DNA of 56,838 bases, from NCBI GenBank assembly GCA_017436815.1, contig JAFSCI010000001.1, positions 1 through 56,838 of the forward strand, read 5' to 3'. This DNA comes from Clostridia bacterium (GTDB lineage: Bacteria; Bacillota; Clostridia; Oscillospirales; Acutalibacteraceae). A model generated the notes under the pieces. The model saw only the letters and a program-made list of their open reading frames with translations, was not told the DNA's origin and made no database searches. Shown piece after piece: positions 31,597 to 39,402 of the stretch (position 1 is its first letter; every line of letters starts with the position of its first letter). Both the position numbers and the translations under genes were made by a program.

Positions 31597-32841
31597 ATGG
31601 AAAAATTAGCAATCTTTGGCGGAGAAAAAACAAAAACTACACCCTACGGCACAGGCAAACGTTTTGGCAAGGAGGAGCTTGCAAATTTAGAGGAAGCGCT
31701 AAACCAGAACACATTATTTTACTGGTTCGGTAATATGACAAAGCGCTTTACAAAGAAATTTGCCGATATGTACGGAGCAGATTACTGCGTTGCAACTTCC
31801 TCGGGTACTGCATCTATTCACGTAGCATTAGGCGCTATCGGCGTAGGCCCGGGTGATGAGGTTATTACATCTCCTATAACCGATATGGGCAGTCTTATAG
31901 GTATTCTTTACCAGAATGCAATTCCCGTATTTGCAGACTTAGACCCCAATACCTACAATATGGATGCAAAGTCTATTGAATCGAAAATCACTCCCAGAAC
32001 AAAGGCTATTGTGGTAGTTCATTTATCGGGTAATCCGGCCGAGATGGATGAAATCTGCCGTATTGCTAAAAAGCACAACGTATACGTTATTGAGGACTGC
32101 GCACAGTCTTACTGCTGTAAGTACCAGGGCAAATACGCAGGTACCTGGGGCGATATCGGTTGCTTCAGCCTTAATGACTTTAAGCACATTTCCGCAGGCG
32201 ACGGCGGTATGATTATCACCAACAATCAGGACCTTTATCACAGAGCATTAATGTTTGCCGATAAAAACTTTAACCGCTTAGGTACCGAGGTTGTTAAAAA
32301 CGTACCTTACCTTGCACCCAACTACCGTATGAACGAGCTTACTGCTGCAGTGGCTATTGCTCAGTTAGACAGAGTAGAAGAAATCTGCGCAAAGCGTAAG
32401 GCTTACGGTGATAAATTACACGCAGCGCTACACGGCATTCCCGGAATTATTCCTCAGAAGATTTACGACTGCGCAGAGTGCTCTTACTGGTTCTATATGT
32501 TCACGGTAGACGAAGCAGAGCTCGGCACAACCCGTAAAGAGTTTGTTGAGGCGCTTACTGCAGAAGGCATTATAGCATTCAACGGTTACATTCCGTCTTG
32601 CGTATATCAGTACGATATGTTCAAAAACAAGACCATCTATCCCGGTGCTACACAGTACCCGCTCGATGGCGTTCACGGTGAGGCTATAGAGTACAAAGAC
32701 GGCGACTGCCCGATCGCAGAGCACGTTATTGATACCTGCGTAAAGCTTACTGTAAACGAGTTCTATACCGAACAGGATTTGGAAGATACTATTAAAGCAA
32801 TCAAAAAGGTTGCCGCATACTTTAATGCAAACAAAAAGTAA
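31597..32841 (+). CDS. DegT/DnrJ/EryC1/StrS aminotransferase 1 (414 aa)
   Basis: PLP sugar aminotransferase fold: SSGTAS phosphate loop, D167 in VIEDCAQS (pyridine N contact) and Schiff-base lysine K196 in SLNDFKHISAGDGG. The N-terminal MEKLAIFGGEK motif is that of the StsC/BtrS-like branch, which aminates keto-cyclitols and keto-sugars with glutamine or glutamate. It is followed by a second DegT paralogue and two Gfo/Idh/MocA dehydrogenases, the usual oxidation-transamination partners. AAAGGAG precedes the ATG. Direction (adding or removing an amino group) cannot be told. Confidence 0.92.
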   Translation: MEKLAIFGGEKTKTTPYGTGKRFGKEELANLEEALNQNTLFYWFGNMTKRFTKKFADMYGADYCVATSSGTASIHVALGAIGVGPGDEVITSPITDMGSLIGILYQNAIPVFADLDPNTYNMDAKSIESKITPRTKAIVVVHLSGNPAEMDEICRIAKKHNVYVIEDCAQSYCCKYQGKYAGTWGDIGCFSLNDFKHISAGDGGMIITNNQDLYHRALMFADKNFNRLGTEVVKNVPYLAPNYRMNELTAAVAIAQLDRVEEICAKRKAYGDKLHAALHGIPGIIPQKIYDCAECSYWFYMFTVDEAELGTTRKEFVEALTAEGIIAFNGYIPSCVYQYDMFKNKTIYPGATQYPLDGVHGEAIEYKDGDCPIAEHVIDTCVKLTVNEFYTEQDLEDTIKAIKKVAAYFNANKK

Positions 32842-32871
32842 TTACATAAAAATATTCGTAGGAGAATAATT

Positions 32872-34206
32872 ATGGAAAAATTAGCTCTACTTGGCGGTAC
32901 GCCCGTCATAGACGATACCTTAACCAAAGAAAAATACGATCACCTTTTCAAATGGCCGATTATGGGTAAAGAGGAAGAAGAGGTTGCTATAGACGTTGTC
33001 AGAAACAACAGATTTTCTGCAACCGATATTACCGAAAAATTCCAGGAGGAATACGCTGCCTGGATCGGCTCTAAGTATGCTATCGCATATTGTAACGGTA
33101 CAGCCTCGCTTTCGGCTGCTATGTTTGCAATAGGGCTCAGCCAGGGTGATGAAATTATTTGTCCTACAAAAACCTATTGGGGTAGCGTTTCGCAGGCAAT
33201 AAACTTCGGCGCATCGGCAGTTTTCTGTAATATCAACGAAAATCTTTCCTTAGACCCTACCGACCTTGAACGTTGCATCACACCCAAAACCAAGGCAATA
33301 ATGGTTGTTCACTATCTTGCATATCCTGCCGATATGGATGCTATAATGGCAATTGCCAAAAAGCATAATTTAAAGGTTATCGAAGACGTTTCTCACGCTC
33401 AGGGCGGTATGTATAAGGGCAAGCGCCTCGGTACATTCGGTGACGTTGGCGCAATGAGTCTTATGAGCGGTAAGTCCTTTGCCGCAGGCGAGCTTGGTAT
33501 TTTGGTTACCGATGACCGCCACGTTTACGAGCGCGCAATGGCATTTGGTCATTACGAGCGCAACAACGAAAACTACATAAAGGAAAGCGACGAGCTAAAG
33601 GGCTATTACCACATAGCTTTAGGCGGAATTAAGGGCAGAGCAAATCAGCTTTGCTCGGGTATAGCCAGAGTTCAGCTTAAATATTACGATGAGCGCTGCG
33701 CAGAAATCAGAAAGGCTATGAACTACTTCTGGGATTTAGTAGAAGACCTGCCCGGTATTCGCCCCATAAGAGTTGATGAGTCTACAGGCTCTAATATGGC
33801 AGGCTTCTATTCTCCGCACGGAATTTACAAGTCCGAGGAGCTTCACGGCTTATCGGTTAAAAAGTTCTGCGAGGCATTAAGAGCCGAGGGCTATAAATTA
33901 AGCTGGGAGGGCGCAAACTTCTGCTTGCATACCCATAAGTTCTTTAAGACCTTCGACCTTACCGGTAGCGGCAAGCCCACAAGAATTGCTTATAACGACC
34001 GCGACGTAAGAGAAGATGACGACAAGTGCAAGCCAAGTGAAAGCATTTCTTGTTTCTCTGTACCTTGGTTTATCCATTACGATAAGGAATGGATTGAAAA
34101 ATATGCATCTATATTCCGTAAGGTAATACTTAACCACGAGCAGCTCTTAGAGTCCGATACCGACAAATCTCAGGGCGGCAGATGGTACGGTACAACCAAC
34201 GTATAA
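32872..34206 (+). CDS. DegT/DnrJ/EryC1/StrS aminotransferase 2 (444 aa)
   Basis: Second sugar aminotransferase with NGTASLS, D172 in VIEDVSHAQGG and lysine K201 in MSGKSFAAGELG, again beginning with the LALLGGTP motif. It is longer than its neighbour mainly through an extended C-terminal part (about 330-400, with AEGYKLSWEGANFCLHTHKF), and the active-site loop differs, so the two are not simple duplicates and may form a heterodimer or act on different keto positions. AGGAG precedes the ATG, 30 bases after the first aminotransferase. Confidence 0.92.
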   Translation: MEKLALLGGTPVIDDTLTKEKYDHLFKWPIMGKEEEEVAIDVVRNNRFSATDITEKFQEEYAAWIGSKYAIAYCNGTASLSAAMFAIGLSQGDEIICPTKTYWGSVSQAINFGASAVFCNINENLSLDPTDLERCITPKTKAIMVVHYLAYPADMDAIMAIAKKHNLKVIEDVSHAQGGMYKGKRLGTFGDVGAMSLMSGKSFAAGELGILVTDDRHVYERAMAFGHYERNNENYIKESDELKGYYHIALGGIKGRANQLCSGIARVQLKYYDERCAEIRKAMNYFWDLVEDLPGIRPIRVDESTGSNMAGFYSPHGIYKSEELHGLSVKKFCEALRAEGYKLSWEGANFCLHTHKFFKTFDLTGSGKPTRIAYNDRDVREDDDKCKPSESISCFSVPWFIHYDKEWIEKYASIFRKVILNHEQLLESDTDKSQGGRWYGTTNV

Positions 34207-34221
34207 AGAAAAGGAGCCATT

Positions 34222-35220
34222 ATGACTAATAAATTAAAATTCGGTATTTTAGGCTGCGGAATGATAGCTAATTTCCACGCCGAAGCAATAAAATCGTTAG
34301 AAAACGCCGAGCTTTTCGGCGTTGCCGATAATGATTTCGGCAGAGCACAGAGCTTTGCTGAAAAATATTCAATAAATGCATATAAAACCTATGAGGATAT
34401 GCTCGCAGATAGTCAGATAGATGCAGTTTGTATCTGTACGCCGAGCTTTTTCCACGCTCAGAATGCTATTGATGCTTTAAGAGCCAACAAGCACGTTGTT
34501 TTGGAAAAGCCAATGGCCATAACTGTAGAAGATGCCAACCGCATAATTGCCGAGTGCAAAACAAGCGGAAAACTGCTGACCGTTATTTGTCAGCTGCGTT
34601 TTTCGGAGGATATGCAAAAATTAAAGCAGTTAATAGCCGAAGATGCTTTTGGCAAAATTGCTTTTTGCGACCTTTATATGAAGTACTGGCGTGACCCGTC
34701 TTATTACGCAAACGGCGGCTGGAAGGGCACAAAGAAGTTCGACGGCGGCGGCGCTTTAATGAATCAGGGTATTCACGGCGTAGACGCTTTGCTTTATCTT
34801 GTTGGCGATGCCAAGCTTTTAAAGGCCAAAACCAAAACACATCTTCATAATATAGAGGTCGAAGACCTTGCGGTTGCTATGTTAGAGTTCGAGAGCGGCG
34901 CAGTTGGTGTTATAGAGGCATCTACCTGCGTAAATCCGGGCTTTGACCGTAAAATTGAAATTTTAGGCTCAAACGGATGCGCTGTTTTAAAGGAAGACAA
35001 GTTTGAAAAGCTTGTTGTAAGAGGCGAAACTATTATAGATGGCGGAGAGCAAACACAGGTAAGCACCGCGTCTGACCCGTCGGCTATGAGCCATAGACTA
35101 CATGCTATGCAGATAAATAATCTCGTAAATGCAGTTATGGGCAAGGAAGAACTGCTTATAGACTGCAACGAGGGACTCAGAGCAGTTAAACTCATAGAAG
35201 AAATTTATAAGGAGATATAA
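34222..35220 (+). CDS. Gfo/Idh/MocA oxidoreductase 1 (332 aa)
   Basis: NAD(P)-binding GILGCGMIANFHAEAI at the N-terminus, the catalytic lysine in VLEKPMA, and the C-terminal GGGALMNQGIHGVDALLYL with the active-site histidine show a canonical family member. These enzymes oxidise or reduce sugar or cyclitol hydroxyls; in a cluster with DegT proteins they usually make the keto group that is then aminated. AAAAGGAG precedes the ATG, 15 bases after the aminotransferase, and the next oxidoreductase follows after 3 bases. Confidence 0.93.
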   Translation: MTNKLKFGILGCGMIANFHAEAIKSLENAELFGVADNDFGRAQSFAEKYSINAYKTYEDMLADSQIDAVCICTPSFFHAQNAIDALRANKHVVLEKPMAITVEDANRIIAECKTSGKLLTVICQLRFSEDMQKLKQLIAEDAFGKIAFCDLYMKYWRDPSYYANGGWKGTKKFDGGGALMNQGIHGVDALLYLVGDAKLLKAKTKTHLHNIEVEDLAVAMLEFESGAVGVIEASTCVNPGFDRKIEILGSNGCAVLKEDKFEKLVVRGETIIDGGEQTQVSTASDPSAMSHRLHAMQINNLVNAVMGKEELLIDCNEGLRAVKLIEEIYKEI

Positions 35221-35223
35221 TTT

Positions 35224-36108
35224 ATGAAACAGTTCAGAATTGGTATTGTTGGCACCGAAAACAGCCACGCACATGGCTTTACAACCGCTTTTAATAAGGC
35301 AGACGAAAACGGCAATTATAAATATCCCGATTTTCGCGTTACTCTTGTTTACGGCCATTATCCCGAAGAAAACGAGCGTCTGGTCAAAGAGTTTGGCGCC
35401 GACAAGGTTGCAGAGAATTTAGAAGAAATGGTAGCTAACGTAGATGCAGTTATCGTTTGCGCCAGAGACGGCAAATTCCACTACGAATTTGCAAAGCCGT
35501 TTATCGAGGCAGGTATTCCCGCATTTATCGACAAACCCTTTACCACCAACCCCGATGAAGCAGTTGCTCTTATAAATCTTGCAAAAGAGAAGGGCGTGCC
35601 TCTTTGCGGCGGCTCTATGCTTAAGTTTACCGACAACGTTATGGATGCAAAGGCAGCGCGTGAAAAGGGCGAGAGAGAAATTTTAGGCGGCTCGATTTGT
35701 GCGCCCGTAATATTAAAGAGCGAGTATAGCGGATTTTTCTTCTATGCATCTCACCTTGCAGAAATGACCTTAGAGTCCTTCGGTTATAATCCGTTAAGCG
35801 TTACCGCAAAATTAAGCAAGGGCGGCGTATGCGCTACTGTAAATTATGAAAACTTCAGCGTGTCCAACCAGTTTACCGAAAACGGTTGGAACTATGCTCT
35901 CAGCGTGTACACCACAAAGGAGCTTGTTGCATCTGCCGTATCGCTCGATAATGCAGGCGACAGAGAGATTGAAGAATTCGTACAGATGGTTCGCACAGGC
36001 CATATGGGCAACACCTACGAAGAGTTAGCATTCCCTGTATTTTATCTTAATGCTGTCAAGAAGGCGTACGAAACAGGCGAAGAAGTAAAAATCGAGGCAA
36101 AGTTTTAA
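35224..36108 (+). CDS. Gfo/Idh/MocA oxidoreductase 2, divergent (294 aa)
   Basis: The N-terminal nucleotide-binding motif is unusual: GIVGTENSHAHGF instead of GxGxxG, as in the subgroup that carries NSH after the first strand. The lysine in FIDKPFT is kept, with CGGSMLKF following. The C-terminal domain is shortened and the typical GGG-D-H helix is replaced by FFFYASHLAEMTLESFGYNP. It may work on a different substrate from the neighbour, or be a partner subunit. AAGGAG lies at the end of the preceding gene. Confidence 0.85.
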   Translation: MKQFRIGIVGTENSHAHGFTTAFNKADENGNYKYPDFRVTLVYGHYPEENERLVKEFGADKVAENLEEMVANVDAVIVCARDGKFHYEFAKPFIEAGIPAFIDKPFTTNPDEAVALINLAKEKGVPLCGGSMLKFTDNVMDAKAAREKGEREILGGSICAPVILKSEYSGFFFYASHLAEMTLESFGYNPLSVTAKLSKGGVCATVNYENFSVSNQFTENGWNYALSVYTTKELVASAVSLDNAGDREIEEFVQMVRTGHMGNTYEELAFPVFYLNAVKKAYETGEEVKIEAKF

Positions 36109-36147
36109 CGAATTAACGAGTATTTGAACAAAATATAAGGAGATTTT

Positions 36148-36909
36148 ATGAAAACCATAACTAAAGATAAATTAGTAGTAAATATTTTTGATACCAGAGC
36201 CGAGATGGGCGCTGCTGCAGGCGCAAAAGCAGCTGAGCTTATAAAGGAGTATCTTGCAAAAAAGCAAGAGGTAAACGTAATTTTTGCCGCAGCTCCTTCT
36301 CAGAACGAAACTTTAGAAAGCTTAATTAAGGCCGAGGGCATTGACTGGAGCAGAGTAAACGCTTTCCATATGGACGAGTACATAGGTTTAAGCAAGGATG
36401 CACCTCAGGGCTTCGGTAATTTCTTAAGAGAGCACATTTTTAAATTTTTACCGTTTAAGAGCGTAAATTATATCGACTGCGAGGCTAAGGATATCGATGC
36501 CGAGTGCGCACGTTATTCTGCACTTTTAAAGGCAAACCCCGTAGACATAGTTTTACTTGGCATTGGCGAGAACGGTCATATTGCATTTAACGACCCCCAC
36601 GTTGCCGACTTTAACGACAAAGCGGCAGTAAAAGCGGTAGAGCTTGACGACGTTTGCCGTCAGCAACAGGTTAACGACGGTTGCTTTAAGACTATAAACG
36701 ACGTTCCCAAATATGCTTTAACACTCACAATACCCACTTTAGTCAGCGCACAGCATATGGTTTGCACAGTGCCTGCGCCTACAAAGGCCTGGGCGGTAGC
36801 AGCAACCGTTAACGAAGAAATTTCCGAAAAGGTTCCTGCAACTATTATGCGCAAGCATAACAGCGCTATTATGTATTGTGATAAAGACAGCGGGAGAGAT
36901 TTGCTGTGA
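36148..36909 (+). CDS. Glucosamine-6-phosphate deaminase-like protein (NagB family, variant) (253 aa)
   Basis: Active-site motifs of NagB are present: HMDEYIGL (D76, matching E. coli D72) and GIGENGHIAFNDP (H144, matching H143; N142 stands where E. coli has D141, as in many Gram-positive forms). The N-terminal phosphate loop differs: where NagB has a GGTP motif, this protein reads FAAAPSQNETL, so substrate binding may differ from glucosamine 6-phosphate. Its TGA overlaps the GTG start of nagA by three bases. Together they would take an N-acetylated amino-sugar phosphate to a keto-sugar phosphate plus ammonia. Confidence 0.85.
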   Translation: MKTITKDKLVVNIFDTRAEMGAAAGAKAAELIKEYLAKKQEVNVIFAAAPSQNETLESLIKAEGIDWSRVNAFHMDEYIGLSKDAPQGFGNFLREHIFKFLPFKSVNYIDCEAKDIDAECARYSALLKANPVDIVLLGIGENGHIAFNDPHVADFNDKAAVKAVELDDVCRQQQVNDGCFKTINDVPKYALTLTIPTLVSAQHMVCTVPAPTKAWAVAATVNEEISEKVPATIMRKHNSAIMYCDKDSGRDLL

Positions 36910-38063
36910 TACTTAAAATTACAGGTGGCCGAATTGTTACACCAAGCGGCTACATAGACGGTAAGGATATTTATTGCGAAAACGGTATTATAACCGCCAT
37001 TACTAGTGAAGAACGTGGGTTCGATAAACAAATAGATGCGGGTGGTAATTTTATATCACCCGGATTTATTGATTTGCACGTGCACGGTGCGGTTGATTAC
37101 GATTTTTCGGCTGATAACGAGCAGTCGGCCATAAACGCCGTAAATTATCACCTAAAGCACGGCACAACCACCATTTACCCCACAATTACGTCGGTACCGC
37201 TCAATACTATGGATAGCGCGCTGGGTGTAATAGAAAATATAATTAAAAATCAAAAAACATCCGCTAACGTTATGGGCGCACATCTGGAGGGTCCGTATTT
37301 TTCACCTAAACAAGCAGGTGCGCAGGATCCGGCAATTATAACGCCTCCAAAAGCGGAAGATTATAATTATCTTTTGGGCAAATATCCATCTGTTATAAAG
37401 CGTTGGAGCTTTGCGCCCGAGCTAGAGGGCACAGAGCAGTTTATGGATGCTTTAAATAACGCAGGAGTGGTAGCATCTGTCGCGCATACCGATGCGCTTT
37501 ACTCCGACGTTGAAAAGGTTCATAATATGGGCTGCAAGCTGATAACCCATTTTTATTCCTGCACGTCGACCATTACCCGTGATAAAGGCTTCAGACGTCT
37601 TGGCGTTATAGAGGCAGGCTATCTTATGGACGATATGGCGGTAGAGGTTATTGCCGACGGCTGCCACATTCCGAAAGAGCTGTTTAGTCTTATACATAAA
37701 ATCAAGGGCGAGGACAACATTTGTCTTGTTACCGATGCCATACAGCTTGCGGGTTCTGATAATGAGTTCGCCACAGTTGGCGGAGTACCCTGCAAGGTAA
37801 AAGACGGCGTTGCAAGATTACTTGACGAAAGCGCCTTTGCGGGCAGTATTGCCACCACTAACAGACTGGTGCGTTTTTGTGTAAACGACGTAAAACTACC
37901 TCTTTACACCGCAATAAAAATGATAACCAAAAACCCTGCCAAAGTAATGGGACTTAAAAATAAGGGTGAAATAGCGGTCGGTTACGATGCCGACATAGTT
38001 ATTTTCGATAACGACATAAATATTAAAAATATAATTGTAAACGGAAAAGAAGTGAGCATTTAA
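36906..38063 (+). CDS. nagA: N-acetylglucosamine-6-phosphate deacetylase NagA (385 aa)
   Basis: Amidohydrolase fold with DLHVHGAVDYDFS, HLEGPYFSPKQAGA, SVAHTDA, THFYSCTS, and the catalytic Asp in LVTDAIQLAG; the small beta-sandwich is formed by the N-terminus and the end (GYDADIVIFDNDINIKNIIV). It removes acetate from GlcNAc-6-P or a related phosphosugar in the cytoplasm. The GTG start at 36906 overlaps the NagB stop (GTGA), with GGGAGAG at correct distance, and its TAA overlaps the next ATG (TAATG). Length and motifs are normal. Confidence 0.93.
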   Translation: MILKITGGRIVTPSGYIDGKDIYCENGIITAITSEERGFDKQIDAGGNFISPGFIDLHVHGAVDYDFSADNEQSAINAVNYHLKHGTTTIYPTITSVPLNTMDSALGVIENIIKNQKTSANVMGAHLEGPYFSPKQAGAQDPAIITPPKAEDYNYLLGKYPSVIKRWSFAPELEGTEQFMDALNNAGVVASVAHTDALYSDVEKVHNMGCKLITHFYSCTSTITRDKGFRRLGVIEAGYLMDDMAVEVIADGCHIPKELFSLIHKIKGEDNICLVTDAIQLAGSDNEFATVGGVPCKVKDGVARLLDESAFAGSIATTNRLVRFCVNDVKLPLYTAIKMITKNPAKVMGLKNKGEIAVGYDADIVIFDNDINIKNIIVNGKEVSI

Positions 38064-39037
38064 TGAATATAGCATTTGCAGGTTTAAAGCATTCCCACAT
38101 TTTTGTTTTATATAATTTAGCATTGCAAAATGAAAATTTCGAGGTTGTTGGTGCGTTTGAGGACAGCGCCGAATACGTTGCTCTTGCCAACAAAAACGGA
38201 GTAGAGTGCAATTATAAAAGCTTCGATGAACTGCTGAATGATAAAAACGTAGAAGCCGTAGCCTTAGGCGGAGCATTCGGCGAGCGCGGAAAAATGGCAA
38301 TAAAGGCCTTAAATGCCGGCAAGCACGTAATTGCCGACAAGCCGCTTTGTACTACACTCAGCGAGCTTAAACAAATCGAAAAGACGGCTGAAAAAAGCGG
38401 CAAAAAGGTAAGCTGTATGTTTACCATGCGCTTTGATGAACCCAAAATTCTGGCAGCAAAAAAGCTTTACGATAGCGGCGCTTTGGGTCAGATTAACAAC
38501 GTTATTTTCTCTGGTCACCATCCGCTTCAATACGGCAGAAGACCAATGTGGTATTTTGAAAAAGGTCTTCACGGCGGCGTTATAAACGATATTGCAATTC
38601 ACGCTATTGACATTCTTTCGTTTGCTTTCGGTTTAGAGATTGAAACTCTTAATGCCGCAAGATGCTGGAATGCCTATGCAGACGAACAAAAGAACTTTAA
38701 AGACAGCGGACAGCTTATGCTTACGGCCTCTAACGGAGCGGGCATTATAGGTGACGTTTCTTATGCAATACCCGACGGCGTAGAGTTTAAATACGAAAAC
38801 TACTGGCGCTTCCAGATTTTCGGAACAAAGGGCGTTTTAGATTTTTCTCTCGGCGGCGGAAAGGCTACCTATTACCTTAAGGGCGACGAAACTCAACATA
38901 TTTTAGAGGATGCCGATACAAATAATTATCTTGATGATTTTTATAAATACGTAAACGGTGACGAAAACACAATACTTACTCAACAAGAGGTTTTCGCCGC
39001 AACCAAAACGGCACTCGAAATTCAGAAATTTGGGTAA
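38063..39037 (+). CDS. Gfo/Idh/MocA oxidoreductase 3 (324 aa)
   Basis: Rossmann domain starting MNIAFAGLKHSHIFVLYN (another NSH/HSH-type variant of the nucleotide loop), lysine in VIADKPLCTT, and C-terminal GGVINDIAIHAIDILSFAFG with the catalytic His. It is translationally coupled to nagA through TAATG. The stop codon is unusual: TAA 39035-39037 is part of the terminal inverted repeat of a MITE-like element beginning at 39032, so the native C-terminus may have been changed slightly by that insertion. Last gene of the second unit. Confidence 0.87.
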   Translation: MNIAFAGLKHSHIFVLYNLALQNENFEVVGAFEDSAEYVALANKNGVECNYKSFDELLNDKNVEAVALGGAFGERGKMAIKALNAGKHVIADKPLCTTLSELKQIEKTAEKSGKKVSCMFTMRFDEPKILAAKKLYDSGALGQINNVIFSGHHPLQYGRRPMWYFEKGLHGGVINDIAIHAIDILSFAFGLEIETLNAARCWNAYADEQKNFKDSGQLMLTASNGAGIIGDVSYAIPDGVEFKYENYWRFQIFGTKGVLDFSLGGGKATYYLKGDETQHILEDADTNNYLDDFYKYVNGDENTILTQQEVFAATKTALEIQKFG

Positions 39038-39305
39038 CGAGATCCTAACCCATTGCGGTTTCTCTCGCCGCCTTTTTCCTCCTTACTTGCGTTTATTCTT
39101 GTAAGGCGACAGCCTTACTACAAATTTCACGCTACGCCTTTCGAAAAAATGCGTGCGAGATAAACTCTTCGACCTTAAAATCAAAGAATTTTTTAAAAGG
39201 GCGAAGACGAAGAACGCAGTAATACTGGCGTATTACAAGTGATGAGGCAAGACAAGGTGAAAAATTATTGATTTTAAGGCGTAACGGGTCAGGCTCTCGT
39301 TACCC
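39032..39305. mobile_element. MITE-like element with 20-bp terminal inverted repeats
   Basis: This accounts for the gene-free stretch 39038-39323. Ends are GGGTAACGAGATCCTAACCC (39032-39051) and, inverted, 39286-39305, matching 18 of 20. Inside are GTAAGGC-GACA-GCCTTAC (39101-39118), a perfect 12-bp inverted pair CCTTAAAATCAA/TTGATTTTAAGG (39173-39184, 39268-39279) and, within that, GTAATAC-TGGC-GTATTAC (39219-39236). No transposase frame is present. No clear target duplication is seen. The left end supplies the stop codon of the upstream gene. Confidence 0.7.
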
Positions 39306-39323
39306 TTAGCAAATAATAACAAT

Positions 39324-39353
39324 AAAAACAACCACTTTTGTGGTTGTTTTTTT
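39324..39353 (+). terminator. Rho-independent terminator of the second unit
   Basis: Arms AAAAACAACCAC and its complement (39324-39335, 39340-39351) with a TTTT loop and a long T run, just after the MITE-like element. Confidence 0.8.
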
Positions 39354-39402
39354 ATGTTTAATATTGTAAAATGAAAAAAGAAAAATGTAAGAGGTGTTTG
39401 AA

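Noticed and set aside
30766-39037. Reading the locus as a plain GlcNAc or peptidoglycan recycling operon
   Set aside because: NagA, GH20 and M55 fit, but two DegT aminotransferases, three Gfo/Idh/MocA enzymes, two amidohydrolases and the altered NagB loop are not explained by GlcNAc use alone.
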